Origin: Actinomycetota bacterium
GTDB taxonomy: Bacteria; Actinomycetota; Acidimicrobiia; Acidimicrobiales; Microtrichaceae
DNA: 16,621 bases
Reading direction: 5' to 3'
Assembly: GCA_005777415.1 (NCBI GenBank)
Contig: SXMI01000181.1
Coordinates: forward strand, 1 to 16,621
This document shows positions 6,796 to 14,958 of this stretch, one piece after another. The notes under the pieces are model-generated. The model saw only the letters and a list, made by a program, of their open reading frames with translations. It searched no databases and was not told where the DNA came from. Every line of letters begins with the position of its first letter. Position 1 is the first letter of the stretch. Made by a program: the position numbers and the translations under genes.

Positions 6796-8893
6796 ACCGC
6801 TCATCCCCTTCGACCCGGCCCGGGCGGTCCTCCGCCACAGCGCCGACGCCGCCCTGATCGTCGAGCCCGGCCGAGGCGTCGTCTACGCCAGCCCGGCCAC
6901 GGAGTCGGTCATGGGGATCGCCCCGTCCGACCTGCTGGGTGCCATGGCGGCCGACGTCGTCCACCCCGACGACGTCGCCATCGTCCTGCACCACCGCGAC
7001 GTGGCCACCCAACGGGGCCGGAGCGGCCCGGAGGAGATCCGGGCCCGGTACGGCGAACACGGCCACCGCTGGTACTCCGCCGAGTGGTGGAGCACCGACG
7101 ACGGCGCGGAGACACCGCTGATCGTGATGCACCTCCGTGACGCCGAGGGCTCACGCACCGCGAGGGCGGCACTGGCCCGGAGCGAGGCCAGGCTGTTGCG
7201 ACTGCAGCGCACCAGCGCCGACATCACGATGATCGTGAGCCCCGACGGGTCCACGCCCTACCTGAGCCCCTCCGTGGAGCGCATCCTCGGCTGGGAGCCG
7301 GACCACGTGGTGGGGCTCGACCCCTTCGACCTCGTCCACCCGGACGACCGGGCCCGCATCGACGAGGTGCGGTCGACCATGATGACGCTCGACCGCAGCA
7401 CCTACCAGGGCGAGGTCCGGGTCCTGCACGTCGACGGCCGCTACCGGTGGATGGAGGTCAACGCCGTCAACCTGATCTCGGACCCGGTGATCGAGGGCGC
7501 GGTCGTGCACCTGCACGACGTCACCGACCGCCGTCTCGCCGAGGAGAACCTGGCCCGGTCGGTGCTCCAGGACCCGCTCACCGGGCTGGCCAACTACGCC
7601 CTCCTGCGGGACCGACTGTCCGTGGCGCTCACGGGCCGGGACGTCAACCGGGCGGGCGACGTCGCCGTGGTGGTGCTCGACCTCGACGCCTTCGGCTCGC
7701 TCAACGACGCGCTCGGTCACAACCGCGGCGACGAGGTCCTCGTCCAGGCCGCCGAGCGACTCGCCGGCGTGCAGCAGCGGGGGCACACGGTCGCCCGGAT
7801 CGCCGGCGACGAGTTCGCCCTCTGCCTCGAGCGCCTCGACGGCCCCCACGGCGCCATCGAACTGGCCGAGGAGGTCCGGGCCGCCCTGTGCGAGCCCTAC
7901 ACGATCGACGGCAAGGTCCACCGGCTCACCTGCAGCGCCGGACTGGCCGTGGCGGGCCCCGACGCCGACGCCGAGGCGACGATCCGGGACGCCAGCGCCG
8001 CGGTCCACGCCGCCAAGGGCCTGGGCCGGAACCGGCTCCAGGTCTTCGGCCCCGAGGTCCGCACCGCCCTGCTCGAACAGGTCGACCTGCAGGCCGACCT
8101 CGACCGGGCCCTGGGCGACGACGAGTTCGTCCTCCACTTCCAGCCGTCGTTCGACGTCCGGTCCGGTCGGGCGACCGGCGCCGAGGCGCTGGTCCGCTGG
8201 CAGCACCCGACCCGCGGGCTGGTCCCACCCGACCAGTTCATCCCCGCCGCCGAGCGCAGCCACCGCATCGTCCCCCTCGGCAACTGGGTCCTCCGGGCGG
8301 CGGCCCGGGCGGCGATCGACCTCGGCTTCCACCTCGGGGAGCACCGGCGCACGATGTGGGTGAACGTGGCGGCGGCGCAGCTCGCCGACCCGGGCTTCGC
8401 CACAGCCGTCCTGACCACCCTCGACGAGCTCGGACTGCCTTCCGCCTGCTTCGGGATCGAGGTCACGGAGTCGGCGGTCCTCGAGTCCGTCGCCGTCGCC
8501 GACGTGCAGCTGCGGGACCTGCGCCGCGGCGGCTGCCAGCTCGCGCTGGACGACTTCGGCACGGGCTACTCCTCCCTCACCTACCTCCAGCAGCTCGAGG
8601 TCGACGTCATCAAGATCGACCGGTCCTTCGTGGCCGGTCTGGGTCGGGACGCCGGCTCCACCTCGATCGTCGCCGCCGTCACCGGCCTCGGCAACGCGCT
8701 CGACGTCCGGGTCGTGGCGGAGGGCGTCGAGACCCGCGGCCAGCTCGAGGCGCTCGAGGACATGCACTGCAGCGACGTCAGCGGTTTCGGGTTGGCCCGG
8801 CCGGTGCCGCTCGCCGAGGTGGCCGACGTCCTCGGTGAGACCCTCGACCAACGGCGCCGCAGTCTGGGCGATCCGCTGCCGCTCACCAGCTGA
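6788..8893 (+). CDS. PAS-PAS-GGDEF-EAL protein, likely c-di-GMP phosphodiesterase
   Basis: A 701-residue cytosolic protein. Two PAS domains (about 12-118 and 140-248, each with an HPDD motif) precede GGDEF (about 255-420) and EAL (about 436-690) domains. The GGDEF signature is AGDEF at 339-343, and the I-site position reads RGHT (331-334), without the Asp, so cyclase activity and product inhibition are doubtful; the domain may only sense GTP. The EAL half keeps Glu466, Asn526, Glu558, Asp588-Asp589, Lys609 and Glu645, predicting hydrolysis of c-di-GMP. The conserved Gln of the final QGY motif is Ser665 (SGFGLARP). Its GTG start lies inside the previous gene (GTGACTGA overlap), so the two are translated together. 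It converges on the antiporter gene with an 11-base gap and no terminator. Confidence 0.93.
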   Translation: MTEPLIPFDPARAVLRHSADAALIVEPGRGVVYASPATESVMGIAPSDLLGAMAADVVHPDDVAIVLHHRDVATQRGRSGPEEIRARYGEHGHRWYSAEWWSTDDGAETPLIVMHLRDAEGSRTARAALARSEARLLRLQRTSADITMIVSPDGSTPYLSPSVERILGWEPDHVVGLDPFDLVHPDDRARIDEVRSTMMTLDRSTYQGEVRVLHVDGRYRWMEVNAVNLISDPVIEGAVVHLHDVTDRRLAEENLARSVLQDPLTGLANYALLRDRLSVALTGRDVNRAGDVAVVVLDLDAFGSLNDALGHNRGDEVLVQAAERLAGVQQRGHTVARIAGDEFALCLERLDGPHGAIELAEEVRAALCEPYTIDGKVHRLTCSAGLAVAGPDADAEATIRDASAAVHAAKGLGRNRLQVFGPEVRTALLEQVDLQADLDRALGDDEFVLHFQPSFDVRSGRATGAEALVRWQHPTRGLVPPDQFIPAAERSHRIVPLGNWVLRAAARAAIDLGFHLGEHRRTMWVNVAAAQLADPGFATAVLTTLDELGLPSACFGIEVTESAVLESVAVADVQLRDLRRGGCQLALDDFGTGYSSLTYLQQLEVDVIKIDRSFVAGLGRDAGSTSIVAAVTGLGNALDVRVVAEGVETRGQLEALEDMHCSDVSGFGLARPVPLAEVADVLGETLDQRRRSLGDPLPLTS

Positions 8894-8904
8894 GGCCCGG
8901 GGAG

Positions 8905-10083
8905 CTACGGGTCGACCGGACCGGCACGGTCGAGGACGGCGAACCCCGCCAGCGGGAAGACGAGCACCGAGCACATCCCCGCACCGACCAGCGCCACGGC
9001 GGTGACGGCCTGCATCTGCCCCGTGCTGACACCGATCTCCGTGATGACGACGAGCAGCGGCAGGGCGGTCGACTGCAGGATCCCCAGCGCCCCCCGGTGC
9101 CGGGCGGACAGCACCCCCCGGTACACCACCAGGGCCGGCAGCCCCCGTACGACCAGGAGGAGCACGAGGAACAGCGCCAGACGCAGGAGGTTGGTCGGCT
9201 CGTCGACCAGGGCGGTGACGTCGAACTTCATGCCGCTCACCACGAAGAAGACCGGGATGAAGAAGCCGAAGCTGACCGCCTCGATGCGGGGCTGCAGTTC
9301 CCGGGCCTGGTCCGGGCGGAGCGCCCGACGGGCGATCAGGCCGGCGGCGAAGGCCCCGAGCAGCGTGTCGAGGCCCAGGACCGATGCGACGGCCACCATG
9401 GCGACGATCAGGAGCATGAGCACCCGGACGGGCAGCTGGCTCGTCGTGGTCAGGTGGCGCTGCAGGATCGCGATCAACCGAGGGGGCTGCGGCCGGGCGG
9501 CCACGGCGGCCACGGCCACGGCGATCACCACGAACAGGACCAGCAGCGCCGCCTCGGCCAGTGGCTGAGAGCTCCCGAGGAGCAAGGTCACGGCCACCAC
9601 CGGTCCGAACTCGCCGATCGCGCCGGCTGCGCTCAGGTGCCGCCCGAACTCGGTCCCCATGAGGCCGCGATCGCTCAGCATCGGCACCAGGGTGCCGAGC
9701 GCCGTCGTCGTCAGCGCCAGTCCGACCAGCAGGCTGGAGCGCACGTACCCCGTCGACGCCAGGGTGACGCCGACCGCCGCCGCGAGCAGGAGTGTGAGAC
9801 CCCAGGAGGCGCCGGCCCGCTGCAGGGGCCGACCGCGCAGTCGGGCCAGGTCGAGCTCGTAGCCGGCGACGAAGAACAACACGGACAGGCCGAGCGCGCT
9901 GAGGCCCTCCACGAACGGGTCGAGCTGGGCCCACCCCAGCAGGGCCGGACCGACCAGGACGCCGAGCAGCAGCTCGACGAGCACGCTCGGGATCCGGGGG
10001 TGCCGGACGAGTTCGCACAGCAGCGGGGCGGCGACGGCACAGGCGACGATCACCAGCAGCGAGACGGCGTCACCGGTCGGCAC
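8905..10083 (-). CDS. CPA2-family cation/proton antiporter
   Basis: A 392-residue, strongly hydrophobic protein with about eleven to thirteen membrane helices. Family landmarks are IPSVLVELLLGVLVGP (31-46), LFFVAGYELDL (69-79), ALGTLVPMLSDRGL (128-141), GAFAAGLIARR (243-253) and FFIPVFFVVSGMKFD (274-288). It should exchange Na+ or K+ for protons in the cytoplasmic membrane. At the central helix where CPA2 transporters usually carry one or two Asp residues it reads GEFGPVV (157-163), with Glu instead. It has no cytosolic RCK/TrkA domain, unlike KefB/KefC. The GTG start follows the amidase stop by 15 bases without a clear ribosome binding site, so translation probably depends on the upstream gene. 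Ion specificity and direction are unknown. Confidence 0.88.
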   Translation of the reverse strand: MPTGDAVSLLVIVACAVAAPLLCELVRHPRIPSVLVELLLGVLVGPALLGWAQLDPFVEGLSALGLSVLFFVAGYELDLARLRGRPLQRAGASWGLTLLLAAAVGVTLASTGYVRSSLLVGLALTTTALGTLVPMLSDRGLMGTEFGRHLSAAGAIGEFGPVVAVTLLLGSSQPLAEAALLVLFVVIAVAVAAVAARPQPPRLIAILQRHLTTTSQLPVRVLMLLIVAMVAVASVLGLDTLLGAFAAGLIARRALRPDQARELQPRIEAVSFGFFIPVFFVVSGMKFDVTALVDEPTNLLRLALFLVLLLVVRGLPALVVYRGVLSARHRGALGILQSTALPLLVVITEIGVSTGQMQAVTAVALVGAGMCSVLVFPLAGFAVLDRAGPVDP

Positions 10084-10098
10084 GGTCCGGGGCCGGGT

Positions 10099-11493
10099 TC
10101 AGACCGGGCCCGGGGCCACGAGCGGCCACGGGCGCTCGCGCTCGACCACCCACGCCGCATCCAGCAGCAGCGCATCGGCGTGGTGACGGCCGAGCACCTG
10201 CATGCCGACCGGGAGGCCGTCGACCACACCCACCGGGATCGAGATGGCCGGATTCCCGTAGAGGTTCGACGGGATGGTCAGGCGACCGTTGTTCGCCATG
10301 GTGTCCTCGACGCCCCCGAACACCGAGGGCAGGGGCCCCTCGGCGGCGAACGCCACGTCCGGGTTGGTCGACGTGATGACGAGGTCGACCTCGGTGAACA
10401 GGGTCGCCATCGCCTCGAAGAGCGCCGTCCGACGTTCCTCGAGCCTCACCAGCGCGCCGAAGTCCAGGCCCCGCTGCCAGGCCCACTCGCAGGCGAACCG
10501 CATCTCGGGCGTGAGGTCGTCGGCACAGGCCGGCCACGTATCCCCGAGCACCGCGAAGGTGCCGGCCATGTTGGCGAGCGACCACGCCGTGCCCACCGAC
10601 GGGATCGACACGTCGACGTCGACCCGGCGGAGACCGAGGTCCTCCACGAGCGCCTCGGCAGCCGAACGCACCAGTGTCGATGTGGCCGGGCTGACCACCG
10701 CTCCGGCGAAGTCGTCGATGATCGCCACGCGGAGCCCGCGGAGTTCGTCGAGGTGCGCGCCCAACCCGGCCTCCCAGCCGTCGATCCGGGGCAGGGAGTG
10801 CGGATCGTGCACATCCGCACCGTTCGCGACGTCGAGCCAGCGTGCGGTGTCACGGACCGACCGGGTGAGTCCGCCGACGGTCACGGTCAACGCACCCACC
10901 TGGAAGTGCGGGCCACGTGGGATGCGCCCGTAGGTCGTCTTCAGCCCGAGCAGTCCGGTGAACCCGGCCGGGATCCGGATCGACCCGCCGCCGTCACCGC
11001 CGGTCGCGAGCGTCAGGAGTCCACCGGCGACCGCAGCGGCGCTGCCACCGGACGAGCCGCCGGGAGTGCGATCGGTGTTCCACGGGTTCCGGGTCACGCC
11101 GTTGAGCACCGTCCGGGTCAGGTTCACCCCACCGAACTCCGAGGCGGTCGTCAGGCCGACCGGGACCGCACCCGCGCCCACGAGCCGCTCGACGTGGGTC
11201 GTGGTCCACCCGGCCACGTGGTCGGCGAGCGCGACACAAGCCTCGGTGTCCGGCCACCCCTCCACCTGGTCGAGTTCCTTGATGCCGAGCGGAACACCTC
11301 CGAACGGCGCCGAGACGTCAGCGGCACCCGCGGCGGCCAGGGCGGCATCGGGATCGAGGAAGCTGAAGGCGTTCAGCTCGGACCCCTCGATCGCCGACAG
11401 CGTGGCCTCCAGCTCCTCGGTCGGGTGCCGGTCCCCCGCCCGGAAGGCGTCGACCAGTCCACAGGCATCGCCCTGCCAGGGTGTCTCGCTCAT
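10099..11493 (-). CDS. Amidase signature family amidohydrolase
   Basis: A 464-residue amidase. The Ser-cisSer-Lys catalytic triad is visible as Lys72 (GIKELD), Ser147 in GGSSGGSAAA (145-154) and nucleophile Ser171 in GGGSIRIPA (168-176). The 24-residue gap between the serines equals that of characterised family members. It hydrolyses an amide bond in an unknown substrate; homologues act on aliphatic or aromatic amides, urethanes or misacylated tRNA. It is not GatA by context, since no gatB or gatC is nearby. The protein has no signal peptide. The ATG at 11493 has a TACGGT box six bases upstream and no Shine-Dalgarno sequence. The antiporter gene follows 15 bases downstream, making a two-gene operon whose functional link is unclear. 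Confidence 0.93.
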   Translation of the reverse strand: MSETPWQGDACGLVDAFRAGDRHPTEELEATLSAIEGSELNAFSFLDPDAALAAAGAADVSAPFGGVPLGIKELDQVEGWPDTEACVALADHVAGWTTTHVERLVGAGAVPVGLTTASEFGGVNLTRTVLNGVTRNPWNTDRTPGGSSGGSAAAVAGGLLTLATGGDGGGSIRIPAGFTGLLGLKTTYGRIPRGPHFQVGALTVTVGGLTRSVRDTARWLDVANGADVHDPHSLPRIDGWEAGLGAHLDELRGLRVAIIDDFAGAVVSPATSTLVRSAAEALVEDLGLRRVDVDVSIPSVGTAWSLANMAGTFAVLGDTWPACADDLTPEMRFACEWAWQRGLDFGALVRLEERRTALFEAMATLFTEVDLVITSTNPDVAFAAEGPLPSVFGGVEDTMANNGRLTIPSNLYGNPAISIPVGVVDGLPVGMQVLGRHHADALLLDAAWVVERERPWPLVAPGPV

Positions 11494-11499
11494 GGTCGC

Positions 11500-11505
11500 A
11501 CCGTA
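11500..11505 (-). promoter_or_regulatory. Leaderless-type -10 box of the amidase-antiporter operon
   Basis: On the minus strand TACGGT is followed by six bases and the ATG at 11493. The spacing and hexamer match the other leaderless-type starts in this window. No -35 box is recognised. Confidence 0.45.
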
Positions 11506-11573
11506 GCGCCGGACCGACCGCAGGGCCCGGGTGCGGGCTCAAGGGTCGCCGCACCGAGGTCGATGACGGGTCC

Positions 11574-11578
11574 GGAGG
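11574..11578 (+). promoter_or_regulatory. Ribosome binding site of the Tat-exported protein gene
   Basis: GGAGG lies eight bases before the ATG at 11587. It supports that start over the in-frame ATG at 11563, which has nothing comparable upstream. Confidence 0.6.
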
Positions 11579-11586
11579 TGGCGACG

Positions 11587-12858
11587 ATGCCCACGACGGA
11601 GATCAGGATCGAGGCGCCCAGTCGGCGACAGTTCCTGCGGGCCGGCGCTGCGGCGACGGTCGGCGGGTTCGCAGCCGCCACCCTCGGAGGAATCGGCGGG
11701 ATCGGTCCGTTCGGTGCCGACGCCGGCGCGACCACTGCCGATGCCACCACCCTGCAGGCACTCCTCGATGCGGCCGGGCCGACCTGCACGTTCCCCGGCG
11801 GGGTCCTGAACCTCCCGGCCGGAACGCGACTGGTGGTCCGGCGTCCCGTCACGATCCTCGGCAACGGCACGATCCTCAGGGTGGCGGGCTCGGCGGTGCC
11901 GACGGCCCACCTGATCGATGCCGACGGCCTGCCCGACGGCAGCCGCTTCGAGGTGCGCGACCTCCGGATCGAGGGCCCGTCGACCGACGGCTGGGACCCG
12001 CGGACCGAGTCGAACGCGGCGGCCATCTCCTGGCAGCGCTACCGGACCTGGAACTCGACCATGGTGGTGCGCAACGTCACGGTCACGGGCGGCTACGGCA
12101 GCGGTGTCGGCCGGTCGGGGGGAGGTCGCTTCGAGGTCGTGGACTGCGACCTCGGCGGCTGGGTGGACGGCGCGGCGTTCTTCGAGTCCCACGGCGGCCG
12201 TGGGTCCATGCTCCTCCAGCGCACCACGCTCCGCGCCCCCCGCAACTCCAAGTACTCCTCGATCGGGTTGTACCTCCACCCGCACCTCGACCTCGTGGCC
12301 GAGGACGTGACCGGGACCGACTGGAACCGCTGGGTGGTGTACGTCAACGGATCGCCGACCGCCACCGGCCGCCACCGCCTGACCCGGGTCACGGCATCGA
12401 ACTGCGCGCTGCTCCAGAGCGGCTCCACCTCCACCACGGTGCTGCAGCGCTGCGTCGAGCAGGGCACGGCCAGGAACGGTGGCACCTACCTGAAGGGGGC
12501 GGTCACGGCAGAGGGCTGCACCTGGGCCGGCACGGGGACCATCGGTGTCCTCGGCGGCCAGCAGGTCCAGCGCACGTTCGTGAACAACACGATCCGCCCC
12601 ACCGCGACGTGGCTGGCACTGGGCGACAAGAGCACCGGTACGGTCACCGTACAGGGCGGTCAGGCCGACCTCCGAGGTCGCGCCGCGCTCCTCAAGCTCA
12701 CCCCCGGATCGACCGCCCGGGTGAGCATCGACCGGACGGTCATCACCTCCACGACCTCGTCGTTGCCGATCAACGTGGAGGGTGGTCGGGTGCGGGTGAC
12801 CGGGACGAGGATCCCCGCCCGGAGCCGGGCGCTCCGGCCCGGCGTACTCGAGTCCTGA
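11587..12858 (+). CDS. Tat-exported protein, probable right-handed beta-helix
   Basis: A 423-residue protein whose N-terminus has a textbook twin-arginine signal: SRRQFLRAG at 12-20, then a hydrophobic stretch to about residue 40, with likely cleavage after the ADAGA region. It is therefore exported already folded. The mature part repeats short strand-turn units rich in Val, Thr, Gly and Asn (for example RFEVRDLRIEG, MVVRNVTVTGG, RFEVVDCDLGG, HRLTRVTASN), the pattern of pectate-lyase-like parallel beta-helices. The start of the helix contains LPAGTRLVVRRPVTILGNG, typical of such folds. I see no clear catalytic acidic cluster, so enzyme activity on a polysaccharide is only a possibility; a surface structural or binding role is equally open. 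It is divergent from the amidase gene and separated from the next gene by 87 bases. Confidence 0.75.
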   Translation: MPTTEIRIEAPSRRQFLRAGAAATVGGFAAATLGGIGGIGPFGADAGATTADATTLQALLDAAGPTCTFPGGVLNLPAGTRLVVRRPVTILGNGTILRVAGSAVPTAHLIDADGLPDGSRFEVRDLRIEGPSTDGWDPRTESNAAAISWQRYRTWNSTMVVRNVTVTGGYGSGVGRSGGGRFEVVDCDLGGWVDGAAFFESHGGRGSMLLQRTTLRAPRNSKYSSIGLYLHPHLDLVAEDVTGTDWNRWVVYVNGSPTATGRHRLTRVTASNCALLQSGSTSTTVLQRCVEQGTARNGGTYLKGAVTAEGCTWAGTGTIGVLGGQQVQRTFVNNTIRPTATWLALGDKSTGTVTVQGGQADLRGRAALLKLTPGSTARVSIDRTVITSTTSSLPINVEGGRVRVTGTRIPARSRALRPGVLES

Positions 12859-12878
12859 CGGGCCGACCCCGGGGACGC

Positions 12879-12907
12879 TGGACCGCCACCGGTCCGCTCC
12901 GTAACCT
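12879..12907 (+). promoter_or_regulatory. Promoter of the lipase-like lipoprotein operon
   Basis: TGGACC at 12879-12884 (four of six bases of TTGACA), a 17-base spacer and TAACCT at 12902-12907. Transcription would start near 12914, giving a leader of about 30 bases that includes the Shine-Dalgarno sequence at 12934. Confidence 0.45.
12880..12895. repeat. Short hairpin between the beta-helix and lipase-like genes
   Basis: GGACCG and CGGTCC form a perfect six-base stem around a CCAC loop, 22 bases after the TGA of the upstream gene. There is no T-run, so intrinsic termination is doubtful. It overlaps the -35 region proposed for the downstream gene and might be an operator instead. Confidence 0.4.
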
Positions 12908-12933
12908 GCGCTCCAGGGGCAGGGCGCCCCGTG

Positions 12934-12939
12934 AGGAGG
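12934..12939 (+). promoter_or_regulatory. Ribosome binding site that fixes the lipase-like gene start
   Basis: A full AGGAGG lies six bases before the GTG at 12946. An in-frame GTG at 12931 would place this sequence inside the coding region and has no Shine-Dalgarno of its own, so 12946 is preferred. Confidence 0.75.
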
Positions 12940-12945
12940 TCAGGG

Positions 12946-14958
12946 GTGCGAGGACGCGGCGCCGCAGTGCCCATCGTGACGACCGCACTCCTGGCACTCG
13001 TCGCCGCCTGTGTGCCGGCACCTCCCCCGCCGCCGACACCCGTCACGCCGGTCGTGCAGATGCTCCCGAACCGGTCGCAGGGCTTCTACTCGATGCCGTG
13101 GCCGAACGACCTCCGCCGGAGCGACGCGGGCATGGCGGACTGGAGCTCGCTGCCGGGTCTGGCGAGCGACCTCCTGGTCGAGCCCCTCCCGCCGATCCCG
13201 TTGCTGCCGGCCATCGTGGACCGGGCCGAACCGACCGTCGACCAGTTCGGCACCAACACGGCGGTGTTCATGCGCTCGCTGGTGGCGCTCGACGACGAGT
13301 CGCTGCCCGCACCCGCCGAGAGCCTCCAGCCCGATGCCTCGGTGCAACTCGTCGACCTCGACAGCGGCGAGCGCGCCCCGGCGGTGGTCGTGGCCCAGGA
13401 GCGTCGGGACCGCTTCCGGCCCGACCACCTGTTGACCGTCCTCCCCTACCCCGGGCACCCGCTGCGCCCCGACCGCACCTACGGCGTCCTGGTGTTCGAC
13501 CTCGTGCGGGCCGCCGACGGCACGCCCCTCCAGCGGGCGCCCCTGTTGGACCAGCTCGCTGCGCCGTACCAGCCGTCCATGCCCATGAACGTCGAGCAGC
13601 ACGCGGCGCTCGGCGTGCAGCTCTCCCGGATCGAGGCCGCTGTCGTCGGCTCCACCGCGTTCCAACCCGAGGACCTGGTGGCGTTCACCGTCTACCGGAC
13701 CCAGGACTCCGGACGGGAGTGGCGTTCGGTCATCGCGGCGCTCGACCACACCGCCACCCCCACGATCGAGGTCGACTCGGTGGGCGCCTGCACCGTGCGG
13801 GCCAGCGATCCCGGGGCGCCCACAGCGATCGTCCGGGCCCGGATCGCCCTGCCCACGTGGCAGCAGGGGGCGTTCCCGTACCTGCTCGACGGCGGGCGGA
13901 TCGCCATCGATCCCCTGGGCCGGGCGGTGCGGACCGGGACCCGGGTGGCGCCGGTGCAGCTGCTGGTCCCGTGCACCGTCCCGCCGGCATCCGGTTGGCC
14001 CGTCGTGACCTTCGTCGACGGCACCGGCGGCGACGAGGACATCGCCACGACGACCAGCCCGGTCCGGCGGGCGTCGATGCTCTACGGACAGATCGCCCCG
14101 CTCTACGGGAACGGGGTCGGTGACGCCGGAACCGTCCTGGAGTCGTTCGGTTTCGAGGACCTGCGCTCCCAACAGGAGCTGGTCTTCTACAACCTCCTCA
14201 ATCCGGTCGCGGTGCGGACCAACGTGCTCCAGCAGGCCTCGGACCACCTCGTGTTCACCCGGGCCCTCGCCGGACTGACCCTCGACGGTGCCGCCGTCGG
14301 CCAGCCCGGCCCGGTGTCCGCAGACGCGGGCCGGGTGGTGATCGCGGGCCACTCCCAGGGGGCCCAGACGCTGCCGTTCGTCGCCGCGGCCGACCCGGGA
14401 CTCATCGACGGTGTGGTGTCGTCGGCCGGATCCGGCGGCCAGTACCACTCGATCGCCCACGGGCCCCGCCGGCTCGAGTCCGTGGGACTGCTGACCATCG
14501 CGCCCGACCGGCTCGACGAGTTGAACCCGCTCCTCCACATGGTGCAGACGGTGTTCGAGGCCGCAGACGGCTCCAACGTCCCCACCACGCAGCACTTCAT
14601 CAACCTGACCGGTGCCGCCGACACCTGCACCACCATCGAGACCGGCACCCACTTCGCCCGATCGCAGGGCCTGGCCACCTACGCGCTCGCCCCCGAGATC
14701 AGCTACGGCGAGCCCGACCTGGACCGCATCCCGGCCACCACTCCGATCAGCGCCAACAGCAACGGCGCCACCCGGGTCCAGATCCTCCTGCCCGGCGGGC
14801 ACTTCGTGTACCGGTCGAACGTCGACCGGCTGACCTCCTTCGTCCAACAGGTCCACGAGGGGGTGGCGCCGGTGGTGCGGCCGGAGCAGTTCACGTCCAA
14901 CACCAGCAACTGCGCCGGGCAGCGCTACGACGACCCGCCCCGGCTGTTCGGGTTCTGA
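12946..14958 (+). CDS. Large lipase-like alpha/beta hydrolase lipoprotein
   Basis: A 670-residue exported protein. A hydrophobic segment (about 8-20) leads to a lipobox with Cys22 (LVAAC), followed by a Pro-rich linker (about 26-35). The middle includes MPWPNDLRR and long segments like those in the N-terminal part of VolA/Pla-type surface lipases. The C-terminal half is an alpha/beta hydrolase: GHSQGAQTL with nucleophile Ser470, a probable acid near Asp559 (GAADTC) and His619 in GGHFVY. It probably acts on lipids or esters outside the membrane; the exact substrate is unknown. The TGA stop overlaps the ATG of the next gene in TGATG, so it is coupled to the META lipoprotein. Relation to VolA is inferred from layout and needs a profile search. 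Confidence 0.75.
   Translation: MRGRGAAVPIVTTALLALVAACVPAPPPPPTPVTPVVQMLPNRSQGFYSMPWPNDLRRSDAGMADWSSLPGLASDLLVEPLPPIPLLPAIVDRAEPTVDQFGTNTAVFMRSLVALDDESLPAPAESLQPDASVQLVDLDSGERAPAVVVAQERRDRFRPDHLLTVLPYPGHPLRPDRTYGVLVFDLVRAADGTPLQRAPLLDQLAAPYQPSMPMNVEQHAALGVQLSRIEAAVVGSTAFQPEDLVAFTVYRTQDSGREWRSVIAALDHTATPTIEVDSVGACTVRASDPGAPTAIVRARIALPTWQQGAFPYLLDGGRIAIDPLGRAVRTGTRVAPVQLLVPCTVPPASGWPVVTFVDGTGGDEDIATTTSPVRRASMLYGQIAPLYGNGVGDAGTVLESFGFEDLRSQQELVFYNLLNPVAVRTNVLQQASDHLVFTRALAGLTLDGAAVGQPGPVSADAGRVVIAGHSQGAQTLPFVAAADPGLIDGVVSSAGSGGQYHSIAHGPRRLESVGLLTIAPDRLDELNPLLHMVQTVFEAADGSNVPTTQHFINLTGAADTCTTIETGTHFARSQGLATYALAPEISYGEPDLDRIPATTPISANSNGATRVQILLPGGHFVYRSNVDRLTSFVQQVHEGVAPVVRPEQFTSNTSNCAGQRYDDPPRLFGF

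Noticed and set aside
7151..10018. A 955-codon open frame on the minus strand, and similar long ones such as 9097-12858 (+), 5113-6804 (-) and 12940-14856 (-).
   Set aside because: They run antisense to, or through, well-supported genes, have Arg/Pro/Gly-rich composition without domain motifs, and are expected in very GC-rich DNA. Only the end of 9097-12858 is real (from 11587).
10099..11493. GatA subunit of the tRNA amidotransferase.
   Set aside because: No gatB or gatC lies nearby, and the gene is in an operon with an antiporter; a general amidase is the safer call.
11481..14123. An 880-codon open frame on the plus strand.
   Set aside because: It is a shifted frame over the Tat-exported protein and the lipase-like lipoprotein, is dominated by Arg, Pro and Gly, and shows no recognisable motif.
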